This document shows, piece by piece, positions 16,994-24,694 of a DNA stretch of 64,000 nucleotides; position 1 is the first letter of the stretch, and the number at the start of each line of letters is the position of its first letter. This stretch comes from Pseudomonadota bacterium. Lineage in GTDB: Bacteria > Pseudomonadota > Gammaproteobacteria > Xanthomonadales > Xanthomonadaceae. The stretch spans positions 1 to 64,000 of the forward strand of contig JAEWBY010000055.1 of the NCBI GenBank assembly GCA_023390905.1, in the 5' to 3' direction. The translations under genes were made by a program, and so were the position numbers. The notes under the pieces were generated by a model. That model was not told the DNA's origin and searched no databases. It saw nothing but the letters and a program-made list of their open reading frames with translations.

Positions 16994-17109
16994 CGGTAGC
17001 CGGTAGCCGGTAGCCGGTAGCCGGTAGCCGGTAGCCGAAGATTGTTTTCCGACGAAGTCGCCTGCCGCACCACGCGTCTCGCGATTCCCGATTCCCGGCT
17101 TCCGGCCAG
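16994..17109. repeat. Heptad repeat array B (spoT/ridA gap)
   Basis: Six perfect contiguous copies of CGGTAGC at 16994-17035, a 46-bp unique spacer, then inverted-orientation 7-mers cgattcc, cgattcc, cggcttc, cggccag at 17082-17109. The inverted block belongs to a different sequence variant (GGAATCG) than the direct block. Confidence 0.85.
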
Positions 17110-17141
17110 GGCTGCGCAGCTAAGGCTGCCCGTTCCCCGCC

Positions 17142-19313
17142 TCACTGCCTGCGCACGCCATGCACCACATTCAACCGCCGCAGCCGTCGCATCACTTCGG
17201 CCAGATGGTTGCGATCGCGGACCTGGATGGAGAAGCGCAGCACGGCGACGTTGATGTCGCGTTCCAGGTATTCGACGCGCTCGATGTTGGACTGGCTCTT
17301 GGCCACCGCCGCCGCCACCTGCGCGAGCACGCCGGGGCGGTTCTCCACGTCGATCAGCAGCGAGGCATCGTAGTCACCGGTGACCTGAGCGTCCCAGGCG
17401 ATCGGCACCCAGCGCTCGGGGGACTTGCGGAACTCGTTGACGTTCGGGCAATCCATGCGATGCACCACGATGCCCTTGCCGGCGGTGTGGTAGCCCATGA
17501 TCTCGTCGCCGGGAATCGGCTGGCAGCAGTTGGCGAAACTCACCACACCGCGTTCGGTGCCCTTGATGAGGATCTTTTCCTGCGAGTGGCGCGAGTGGCT
17601 GCCGCTGCGCAGTTCGGCGAAGGCAGTCAACGCCTGCGCGGCCTGCGTCGGCATCCAGTTGCCGAGCGCCACATCGGCGAGGAAGGCTTCCAGCCGCGGA
17701 TAGCGGTGCTCGGTCAGGAAGGCGTCGAGGCGCTGCTGCGGCAGGCGTTCGAGCGAACTGTCCAGTTCCTCCAGCGCGCGATCGAGCATGCGATGGCCGA
17801 GCTGCACGGCGTCTTCGTGCTCGAGCTGCTTGAGCTGGTGGCGGATCGCGGTGCGCGCCTTGCTGGTGACGACGAACTCCAGCCACTGCGGTTTCGGCGC
17901 GGCCGATTTGGCCGTGATGATTTCCACGCTCTGGCCGCTGGCCAGCTTGGTGCGCAGCGGGACCAGCCGTTTGTCCACGCGCGAGGCGACCGCCTGGTTG
18001 CCGACATCGGTGTGCACGGCATAGGCGAAATCGAGCGCGGTCGAGTTGCGCGGCAGCGACAGGATCTTGCCTTTCGGCGTAAACAGGTACACCTCGTCCG
18101 GGAACAGATCGACCTTGACGTTGTCGAGGAATTCCAGCGACGAACCCGCCGCGCGCTGGTTGTCGATCAATTCGGAAATCCACGCATGCGCCCGGTTCTG
18201 CGCACTGTTGGGCGAATCGGTGCCGTACTTGTAGGTCCAGTGCGCGGCGATGCCACGCTCGGCGATGAGATCCATCTCCTGCGTGCGGATCTGCACTTCG
18301 ATCGGCGAACCGTACGGGCCGAACAGCACGGTGTGCAGCGACTGGTAACCGTTGGCCTTGGGAATGGCGACGAAATCGCGGAAGCGTCCGTCCAGCGGCT
18401 TGTACACCGCATGCACCGCGCCGAGCGCGTGGTAGCAGGCGGGCACGGAATCGACCACCACGCGGAAGCCGAACACGTCCATCACCTGATCGAAGCTTTT
18501 GCCTTCGCCGCGCATCTTGTTGTAGATGCTCCAGGGCGTCTTGATGCGCGAGACCAGGCGGTGTTCGAGCCCTTCCTTGGTCAGGCGCTGCGACAGATGC
18601 GCTTCGATCTGCGCCATCGATTCGCGGCGCATCACCGGCTGGCTGCGGATGTGCTTCTCGATCACCGCATGGCGCCAGGGGTGCAGCGCGCGGAAGCCCA
18701 GATCCTGCAGTTCCGACTTGACCAGGTTCATGCCCAGCCGCTGCGCGATGGGCGCGTAGATCTCCAGCGTCTCGCGGGCGATGCGGTGGCGCGCCTCCGA
18801 GCCCTGCGCGCCGAGCGTACGCATGTTGTGCAGGCGATCGGCGAGCTTGATCATGATCACCCGCAGATCGCGCGACATCGCCAGCAGCATCTTGCGGAAG
18901 CTCTCCGCCGCCGCTTCCTGGCGATCGCGGAACTTGAGCTTGTCCAGCTTGGTCACGCCGTCGACCAGTTCGGCCACCGACTCGCCGAATTCGCCTGCAA
19001 TCGCCTCGCGTGTCAGCGGCGTGTCTTCGATGGTGTCGTGCAGGATGGCCGCAATCAGTGTTTCGGCGTCCATGCCCAGTTCGGCCAGCACGCCGGCCAC
19101 CGCCACCGGATGGGTGATGTAGGGCTCGCCGGATTTGCGCGTCTGTCCGGCGTGCGCGGCCGCGCCCACTTCCCAGGCGCGGCGCAGCAGCGGCCACTGT
19201 TCCTTGGGCAGGTAACGCGCGGTGCGTTCAAACTGTGCGACGTAGTCCGGCACGCCATCGGGATTGCGCGGCGAGGAGTTGCGGAGCGCCTTGGCGGTGC
19301 GGCCTGGGTTCAT
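17142..19313 (-). CDS. spoT: Bifunctional (p)ppGpp synthetase/hydrolase
   Basis: RelA/SpoT homologue controlling the stringent response. 723 residues. The N-terminal HD hydrolase has His92-Asp93 in LHDTIEDTPLT and the upstream HPVAVAGVLAELG helix, so hydrolysis should be intact. The synthetase domain shows FGFRVVVDSVP and NGYQSLHTVLFG, then IEVQIRTQEMD. TGS follows (VYLFTPKGKILSLP... ALDFAYAVHTDVG), then a helical/zinc-finger-like region (FANCCQPIPGDEIMGY) and a C-terminal ACT domain. Both active sites appear complete, unlike dedicated RelA. It lies downstream of rpoZ, but a terminator between them suggests partial uncoupling or an own promoter. Confidence 0.96.
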   Translation of the reverse strand: MNPGRTAKALRNSSPRNPDGVPDYVAQFERTARYLPKEQWPLLRRAWEVGAAAHAGQTRKSGEPYITHPVAVAGVLAELGMDAETLIAAILHDTIEDTPLTREAIAGEFGESVAELVDGVTKLDKLKFRDRQEAAAESFRKMLLAMSRDLRVIMIKLADRLHNMRTLGAQGSEARHRIARETLEIYAPIAQRLGMNLVKSELQDLGFRALHPWRHAVIEKHIRSQPVMRRESMAQIEAHLSQRLTKEGLEHRLVSRIKTPWSIYNKMRGEGKSFDQVMDVFGFRVVVDSVPACYHALGAVHAVYKPLDGRFRDFVAIPKANGYQSLHTVLFGPYGSPIEVQIRTQEMDLIAERGIAAHWTYKYGTDSPNSAQNRAHAWISELIDNQRAAGSSLEFLDNVKVDLFPDEVYLFTPKGKILSLPRNSTALDFAYAVHTDVGNQAVASRVDKRLVPLRTKLASGQSVEIITAKSAAPKPQWLEFVVTSKARTAIRHQLKQLEHEDAVQLGHRMLDRALEELDSSLERLPQQRLDAFLTEHRYPRLEAFLADVALGNWMPTQAAQALTAFAELRSGSHSRHSQEKILIKGTERGVVSFANCCQPIPGDEIMGYHTAGKGIVVHRMDCPNVNEFRKSPERWVPIAWDAQVTGDYDASLLIDVENRPGVLAQVAAAVAKSQSNIERVEYLERDINVAVLRFSIQVRDRNHLAEVMRRLRRLNVVHGVRRQ

Positions 19314-19360
19314 GCCGCCAGCCTAGTGCAGACCAAGCGTGACGGCAAACCCGGAACATG

Positions 19361-19385
19361 AAAAAAGCCCGCTGGCGCGGGCTTT
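19361..19385 (-). terminator. Rho-independent terminator after rpoZ
   Basis: On the minus strand AAAGCCCGC (19385-19377) pairs with GCGGGCTTT (19372-19364), loop GCCA, and the stem runs directly into a run of T (complement of AAAAAA at 19361-19366). It lies between rpoZ and spoT. Confidence 0.8.
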
Positions 19386-19438
19386 CCGTTGCGCACGATG
19401 CCGGCGGTGAAGACGCCGGGCAATGCAGCGCGTGAAGC

Positions 19439-19738
19439 TCAGTCGTCGCCCTTGGACATGTCGTCGTCGGCGACCACTTCGGCGGCGGCCCATTCCAGCG
19501 CTTCACGCTCGGCGCGCTCGCGTTCGGCCTTCTCGACGCGATCGATCAAATCGTTGTCGATGCGGCGGGCGGCGATTTCACGCAGCGCCAGCACGGTCGG
19601 CTTGTCGGCGCTCTCGCTGTTGTCGATCGTCGGCTCCACGCCGTTGGCGAGCTGGCGGGCGCGACGGGCGGCCATCGTGACCAGTTCGAAACGGTTGTTG
19701 ACGACTTCCAGGCAATCTTCGACGGTGATGCGGGCCAT
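19439..19738 (-). CDS. rpoZ: RNA polymerase omega subunit
   Basis: 99-residue omega subunit that assists assembly of beta-prime and, in gammaproteobacteria, forms part of a ppGpp site on RNA polymerase. It starts MARITVEDCLEVVNNRFELV, has the conserved AARRARQLANG and KPTVLALREIAAR segments, and ends in an acidic tail. The start was placed at the ATG whose product matches omega; an upstream in-frame ATG adds a non-homologous tail. The gmk-rpoZ-spoT order is the standard one for the class. Confidence 0.97.
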   Translation of the reverse strand: MARITVEDCLEVVNNRFELVTMAARRARQLANGVEPTIDNSESADKPTVLALREIAARRIDNDLIDRVEKAERERAEREALEWAAAEVVADDDMSKGDD

Positions 19739-19857
19739 GGGGGCTCCCGGCGACCGCGCGGCCGCCCGATGAATAGAGAAAGGGGCGGCGATTGTAGGCG
19801 GACGGCCTGTGAGTTGCAAGCCTTTCTTTTTGAATCAAGGGGTTAGGTGGAGGGATT

Positions 19858-20016
19858 CGGTAGCGGGGAGCCGGTAGCCGGTAGCGGGGAGCCGGTAGCC
19901 GGTAGCCGGTAGCCGGTAGCCGGAAAGCGGGAATCGGGAATCGGGAATCGGGAAGCATCGCGATACCCGGGCACATCGCTTCGCTTTTCGGCTATCGGCT
20001 CCCGACTACCGATTCG
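19858..20016. repeat. Heptad repeat array C (gmk/rpoZ gap)
   Basis: Fourteen nearly contiguous units at 19858-19956 in the order cggtagc, ggggagc, cggtagc x2, ggggagc, cggtagc x4, an 8-mer cggaaagc, gggaatc x3, gggaagc. After a 32-bp spacer inverted units follow: cggctat, cggctcc, cgactac, cgattcg (19989-20016). The last unit lies ten bases from the gmk stop codon. Variants are grouped in runs, which suggests local unit duplication. Confidence 0.88.
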
Positions 20017-20025
20017 CCCCCCGCC

Positions 20026-20646
20026 TCACTCCGCCAGCAGCGCCTCGATCAACGGGCCGTGCCGCTGTTCCTGCGCTTCGCGGCGCAGGCGGCTGGCGGT
20101 GAAGATCGCGTGCATCTGATCGCAGGCGGTCTCGAACACGTCATTGACGATCACGTAGTCGAAGTCGGCGTAGTGCGACATCTCCTCGCGCGCCGCAGCC
20201 AGGCGGCGCCGGATCACTTCCTCGCTGTCCTGCCCGCGCGCGCGCATGCGCTGTTCGAGCGCGTCGCGCGAGGGCGGCAGGATGAACACGCTCACCGCGT
20301 CCGGCACCTTTTCGCGCACCTGGCGCGCGCCCTGCCAGTCGATTTCCAGCAGCACGTCCTTGCCGGCGCACAGTTGCGGTTCGACCGATTGCCGCGCGGT
20401 GCCCTTCCAGTCGCCATGCACGAGCGCGTACTCGAAGAAATCGCCGGCGGCGATCATCGACTTGAATTCGTCCGCGCTGATGAAGTGGTAATGCTGCGCA
20501 TGGCGCTCGCCCGGACGCGCGGCGCGCGAGGTGAACGAAATCGACAGCGCGATTTCCGGATCACGCGCGAGCACGGCGTTGACGATGCTGCTCTTGCCGG
20601 CGCCCGAGGGCGCGGCGACGATGTAGAGAGTGCCGCGGCGGCTCAT
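20026..20646 (-). CDS. gmk: Guanylate kinase
   Basis: Phosphorylates GMP to GDP with ATP; feeds GTP and (p)ppGpp synthesis. 206 residues. P-loop APSGAGKSSIV near the N-terminus; GMP-binding residues lie in SFTSRAARPGERHAQHYHFIS and FEYALVHGDWKGT; the LID contribution is RMRARGQDSEEVIRRRL. The start ATG overlaps the yicC stop by four bases (ATGA), showing tight coupling; the long upstream extension in the same frame is spurious. The yicC-gmk-rpoZ transcription unit supports both housekeeping and stringent-response roles. Confidence 0.96.
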   Translation of the reverse strand: MSRRGTLYIVAAPSGAGKSSIVNAVLARDPEIALSISFTSRAARPGERHAQHYHFISADEFKSMIAAGDFFEYALVHGDWKGTARQSVEPQLCAGKDVLLEIDWQGARQVREKVPDAVSVFILPPSRDALEQRMRARGQDSEEVIRRRLAAAREEMSHYADFDYVIVNDVFETACDQMHAIFTASRLRREAQEQRHGPLIEALLAE

Positions 20647-21503
20647 TCGATGTTCTGCACTTGTTCGCGGATCTGATCGATCAGGACCTTGAGCTCGACC
20701 GCCAAGTTGGTGGTGCGCGTGTCGACCGACTTGGATCCGAGCGTGTTGGCTTCGCGGTTGAATTCCTGCAACAGGAAATCCAGCCGGCGCCCGACCGGTT
20801 CGTCCTGGCGCAGCACGCGGCGGATTTCCTTGATGTGGCTGTCGAGCCGATCGAGTTCTTCGTCCACATCGAGCTTCTGCAGCCACAGCACCAGTTCCTG
20901 CTCCAGCCGGCCGGTATCGGCCGGCTGCGCGAGGTCGGCCAGCCGCGCTTCCAGCTTCTGCCGCTGGCCGGCACGGATCTGCGGGATCAGTTCGCGCACT
21001 TCGGCCGCGCGCGCGGCGATCGCATCCACGCGTTCGGCAATCGCGGCCACCAGTTTCTGGCCTTCGCGTTCCCGCGCGGCGAGGAACTGTTCGACCAGCG
21101 CGTCCACCAGTGCCAGCGCTTCGGCCTGCATCTGCGCCGGATCGACGCTGCGACTCTGCAGCACGCCCGGAAACTGCAGCAGATCGGTCAGGCCGGTGCC
21201 GATACCGGGGAAGCGCTCGGCCAGTTGCCCGGCCAGCGACGCCAACTGCGTCACCATCGCTTCGTTGATCTGCAGGTTGGCTTCGCCTTCCGGTGCGCGC
21301 AGGCGCAGGCTGAAATCGAGCTTGCCGCGCGAGACGCGGCCGGAAATGCGTTCACGCAGCGCCGGTTCGAGCGCACGCAGTTCATCCGGCAGGCGCGTGC
21401 CCAGTTCGAGGAAGCGATGATTGACCGCGCGCAGTTCGCCCGACAGCGTGCCGCCGACGGTGCTGCGCTCGACGGTGGCGAAGGCGGTCATGCTGCGGAT
21501 CAT
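20643..21503 (-). CDS. yicC: YicC-family endoribonuclease-like protein
   Basis: 286-residue member of the YicC/YloC family (E. coli YicC is 287 residues). It starts MIRSMTAFATVE, has RAVNHRFLELGTRLPDELR, and ends with the conserved DUF1732 segment (EIRRVLRQDEPVGRRLDFLLQEFNREANTLGSKS). Members have been reported to act as endoribonucleases. Immediately upstream of and overlapping gmk; divergent from rph across about 106 bp, the classic arrangement. Confidence 0.95.
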   Translation of the reverse strand: MIRSMTAFATVERSTVGGTLSGELRAVNHRFLELGTRLPDELRALEPALRERISGRVSRGKLDFSLRLRAPEGEANLQINEAMVTQLASLAGQLAERFPGIGTGLTDLLQFPGVLQSRSVDPAQMQAEALALVDALVEQFLAAREREGQKLVAAIAERVDAIAARAAEVRELIPQIRAGQRQKLEARLADLAQPADTGRLEQELVLWLQKLDVDEELDRLDSHIKEIRRVLRQDEPVGRRLDFLLQEFNREANTLGSKSVDTRTTNLAVELKVLIDQIREQVQNIE

Positions 21504-21609
21504 GGGCGGGGCCGGTCGAACGGAAAGCGCGAATGGTACCCTAGCCGGCCCCCGGAACCACCGCGTACCGGGGCGCTTGCGCTCCCTCCCCTTCGATTCC
21601 GAGTCCTGC

Positions 21610-22350
21610 ATGTCCGCGATTTCCTCCAGTGGTCCGCGCCCGAGCGGCCGTCTTCCCGATCAGATGCGCGAGGTCCGCATCGAGCGCGGCTTCACGCGCC
21701 ATGCCGAAGGTTCGGTGCTGATCTGTTTCGGCGAAACGCGCGTGCTGTGCACGGCCAGCGTCGAGAACCGCGTGCCGGCGTTCCTACGCGGCAAGGGCGA
21801 AGGCTGGGTCACCGCCGAGTACGGCATGCTCCCGCGCGCCACGCATACGCGCGGCGATCGCGAGGCCGCGCGCGGCAAGCAGGGCGGACGCACGCTGGAG
21901 ATCCAGCGCCTGATCGGTCGCGCGCTGCGCGCCTGCGTGGATCGCGGTGCACTGGGCGAACGCACCATCACCCTGGACTGCGACGTGCTGCAGGCCGATG
22001 GCGGCACCCGCACCGCCGCGATCACCGGTGCCTATGTGGCGCTGGTCGATGCGGTCAACTGGCTGCGCCAGCGCGGCGAGATCAAGCGCGATGCGGTGTT
22101 CGGCGCGGTGGCGGCGGTCTCGGCCGGCATCCATCGCGGCGTGCCGGTGCTCGATCTCGATTACGCCGAAGACAGCGACTGCGACACCGACATGAACATC
22201 GTGATGAACGACGGCGGCGGCTTCATCGAACTGCAGGGCACCGCCGAGGGCCACGCGTTCCGCCGCGACGAACTGGATGCGTTGCTGGCGCTTGGCGAAA
22301 AGGGCGCGCGCGAACTCTTCGCCGCCCAGCGCGCCGCGCTCGGGCTCTGA
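21610..22350 (+). CDS. rph: Ribonuclease PH
   Basis: Phosphorolytic 3'-5' exoribonuclease that trims tRNA precursors. 246 residues. RPSGRLPDQMREV N-terminus, RGKGEGWVTAEYGMLPRATHTR with the RNA-binding Arg cluster, phosphate-site segment GGTRTAAITGAYVAL, and the catalytic region DLDYAEDSDCDTDMNIVM. All family signatures are present, without the frameshift known from E. coli K-12. First gene of a rightward group rph-VOC-rdgB-hemW with short or overlapping junctions. Confidence 0.97.
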   Translation: MSAISSSGPRPSGRLPDQMREVRIERGFTRHAEGSVLICFGETRVLCTASVENRVPAFLRGKGEGWVTAEYGMLPRATHTRGDREAARGKQGGRTLEIQRLIGRALRACVDRGALGERTITLDCDVLQADGGTRTAAITGAYVALVDAVNWLRQRGEIKRDAVFGAVAAVSAGIHRGVPVLDLDYAEDSDCDTDMNIVMNDGGGFIELQGTAEGHAFRRDELDALLALGEKGARELFAAQRAALGL

Positions 22351-22358
22351 GTTTCCGC

Positions 22359-22769
22359 ATGCCCCGCTCGCTCGCCCTGATCACCTTGCTGGTGGACGAT
22401 TACGACGCCGCCATCGCGCACTACACCGGCGCGCTCGGTTTCGCGCTGCTGGAGGACACCGATCTCGGCGGCGGCAAGCGTTGGGTGCGCGTGGCCCCGC
22501 GCGCGGATGCGGAAACCGCGCTGCTGCTCGCCCGCGCCAGCGACGGGGCCCAGCGCGCACGCATCGGCGATCAGACCGGTGGCCGCGTTGGCTTCTTCCT
22601 GCACACCGATGACTTCGACCGTGACTACGGCCGCATGCGCGCGGCCGGCATCGTATTCCTGGAAACGCCGCGCGAAGAGCCCTATGCAAACGTCGTTGTG
22701 TTCCGCGATGCCTATGGCAACCGCTGGGATCTGCTGCAACCGCGCACGCCGGCGGAGACGCCGCAATGA
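22359..22769 (+). CDS. VOC-superfamily (glyoxalase/bleomycin-resistance-like) protein
   Basis: 136-residue cytoplasmic protein of two beta-alpha-beta-beta-beta modules. It opens with ALITLLVDDYDAAIAHYTGALGFALLEDTDLGGGKRWVRV and ends with VVVFRDAYGNRWDLLQP, the usual VOC ending. The N-terminal metal-binding His of glyoxalase I is replaced (LITLLV), so it is probably not a true GloA; substrate unknown. The start lies nine bases after the rph stop, and its stop overlaps the rdgB start by four bases (ATGA). Confidence 0.85.
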   Translation: MPRSLALITLLVDDYDAAIAHYTGALGFALLEDTDLGGGKRWVRVAPRADAETALLLARASDGAQRARIGDQTGGRVGFFLHTDDFDRDYGRMRAAGIVFLETPREEPYANVVVFRDAYGNRWDLLQPRTPAETPQ

Positions 22770-23362
22770 AGCTGGTGCTCGCCTCCTCCAACCACGGCAA
22801 GCTCGAGGAACTGCGCAGCCTGCTCGCCGACAGCGGCATCGAACTGCTGGCGCAATCGGATCTCGGCGTCGAGGATGCCGAGGAAACCGGCCTGACCTTC
22901 GTCGAGAACGCACTGATCAAGGCGCGGCACGCAGCGCGCATCACCGGCCTGCCGGCGCTGGCCGATGATTCCGGCATCTGCGTCGACGCGCTCAATGGCG
23001 CGCCGGGCCTGTACTCGGCGCGTTATGCCGGAGAGCATGGCAACGCCGGCCGCAATATCGACAAGCTGCTCCAGTCACTGGCGGACGTGCCCGATGACGC
23101 GCGCGCGGCGCATTTCTACTGCGTGCTGGTGCTGCTGCATCACCCCGAGGATCCGCAACCGCTGATCGTCGAAGGCGAATGGCATGGGCGCATCCTGCGC
23201 GCGCGTCGCGGTGACGGCGGCCACGGCTACGATCCGGTGTTCTTCGATCCGGCCCACGGCCAGTCGGCGGCGGAAATGCCGCTGGATCTGAAGAACGGCA
23301 TCAGCCATCGTGGCAAGGCGCTGGCGCTGCTGAAACACCGCCTGTCGCGACGCCCTGCATAG
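22766..23362 (+). CDS. rdgB: XTP/dITP diphosphatase (non-canonical purine NTP pyrophosphatase)
   Basis: Hydrolyses dITP, XTP and dXTP to monophosphates, keeping deaminated purines out of DNA and RNA. 198 residues. LASSNHGKLEEL at the N-terminus, GLTFVENALIKARHAA, LPALADDSGICVDALNGAPGLYSARYAG (the HAM1 signature), GYDPVFFDP, and the C-terminal SHRGKALALLK are all visible. Translationally coupled to the VOC gene by ATGA overlap, consistent with the rph operon. Confidence 0.97.
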   Translation: MKLVLASSNHGKLEELRSLLADSGIELLAQSDLGVEDAEETGLTFVENALIKARHAARITGLPALADDSGICVDALNGAPGLYSARYAGEHGNAGRNIDKLLQSLADVPDDARAAHFYCVLVLLHHPEDPQPLIVEGEWHGRILRARRGDGGHGYDPVFFDPAHGQSAAEMPLDLKNGISHRGKALALLKHRLSRRPA

Positions 23363-23435
23363 GAGCGGTCGAGTCGCGACTGTTCGGTTTGCCCAACGGT
23401 CGCCGCAGAGCGCTGCCATATCCTCAAGATTGATC

Positions 23436-24587
23436 ATGCTCACTCCACCGCCCCTGTCGCTGTACGTGCACCTGCCGTGGTGCGTGCGCAAATGTCCGTA
23501 TTGCGACTTCAACTCGCATCAGGGCAAGGGCGCGCTGCCGTTCGAGGCGTATGTGGATGCGTTGCTGCGCGATCTCGATTTCGATCTGCCGCGCGTGTGG
23601 GGGCGCACGGTGCATTCGGTGTTCTTCGGCGGCGGCACGCCGAGCCTGTTTCCGCCCGAAGCCATCGATCGTTTCCTGCAGGGCGCGGCCGCGCGGCTGC
23701 GCATCGCGCCCGGCGCGGAGATCACGCTGGAAACCAATCCCGGCACCGCCGAGCACGGGCGTTTCGATCGCTATCGCGCCGCGGGCATCAACCGCATCAG
23801 CTTCGGCATCCAGAGTTTCGATGACGATTGCCTGCAGCGACTCGGGCGCATCCATGACAGCCGCGAAGCCGAAGCCGCGGTGAAGCTCGCGCAGGATGCG
23901 GGCTTCGACAATTTCAATCTGGATCTGATGTACGCGCTGCCCGGCCAGACCCTGGCGATGGCCGAGCGCGATCTGGAGCGCGCGTTCGCATTGCAGCCCG
24001 CGCATGTCTCGCACTACCAGCTGACGCTGGAACCGAACACGATCTTCTTCGCGCGGCCGCCGCAGGGCATTCCGGACGATGATCGTGCGTGGGACATGCA
24101 GACCCATTGCCAGGCGCTGCTGGCCGAGCACGGCTTCGATCACTACGAGGTCAGTGCATATGCGCGCGAGGGGCGGCATTGCTGGCACAACCTCAATTAC
24201 TGGCGCTTCGGCGATTACCTGGGCATCGGCGCCGGCGCGCACGCCAAGATCACGCTCGGGGCCGAACAGGCGATCCTGCGGCGCTGGAAAGTCAAGCATC
24301 CCACCGCCTACCTGGCATCGGCCGGCACGGCGGAGGCGATCGGCGGGGACGAATACATCGCGCCGGAACAGCGGCCGTTCGAGTTCATGCTCAATGCGCT
24401 GCGGTTGCGCGAGGGTTTCCGCAGCGCGGATTTCGAGCGCCGCACCGGGCTTGCCGCGCACGTCATCGAACCGGCACTGCTCCGGGCGCAGGCCAACGGC
24501 TGGCTGCGGCAGCACGATGGCGGGTTCTGGATACCGACCGAACTGGGACGCCGGTTCACCAATGACGTGGTGGAATTGTTCCTGTAG
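23436..24587 (+). CDS. hemW: Radical SAM heme chaperone HemW
   Basis: Heme-binding radical SAM protein, formerly annotated as oxygen-independent coproporphyrinogen oxidase, that inserts heme into respiratory enzymes. 383 residues. The 4Fe-4S cluster motif is Cys16-x3-Cys20-x2-Cys23 in LPWCVRKCPYCDF; YVHLPWC with the preceding Tyr and His is the HemW-type variant. FFGGGTPSLF, NRISFGIQSFDD and the C-terminal winged-helix-like HemN domain follow. The start was put at ATG 23436; a TTG two codons upstream is also possible. Last gene of the rph group; no terminator found. Confidence 0.93.
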   Translation: MLTPPPLSLYVHLPWCVRKCPYCDFNSHQGKGALPFEAYVDALLRDLDFDLPRVWGRTVHSVFFGGGTPSLFPPEAIDRFLQGAAARLRIAPGAEITLETNPGTAEHGRFDRYRAAGINRISFGIQSFDDDCLQRLGRIHDSREAEAAVKLAQDAGFDNFNLDLMYALPGQTLAMAERDLERAFALQPAHVSHYQLTLEPNTIFFARPPQGIPDDDRAWDMQTHCQALLAEHGFDHYEVSAYAREGRHCWHNLNYWRFGDYLGIGAGAHAKITLGAEQAILRRWKVKHPTAYLASAGTAEAIGGDEYIAPEQRPFEFMLNALRLREGFRSADFERRTGLAAHVIEPALLRAQANGWLRQHDGGFWIPTELGRRFTNDVVELFL

Positions 24588-24694
24588 GGAAAACCCCGAC
24601 CGTTCGTCCCGCGTACTCACCCGTCCACGACGGAACGCCGCTTATCCTCCGCAAAGTGTGATAATTGTCTCCTTAAGGGGAGATCCGCGACGTC

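Noticed and set aside
17160..19361. Open frame of 733 codons on the plus strand opposite spoT
   Set aside because: Exact antisense of spoT in the frame that GC-rich third positions keep open; no domain.
19858..20016. CRISPR array
   Set aside because: Units of only 7 bp are contiguous with no spacers, and no cas genes are near.
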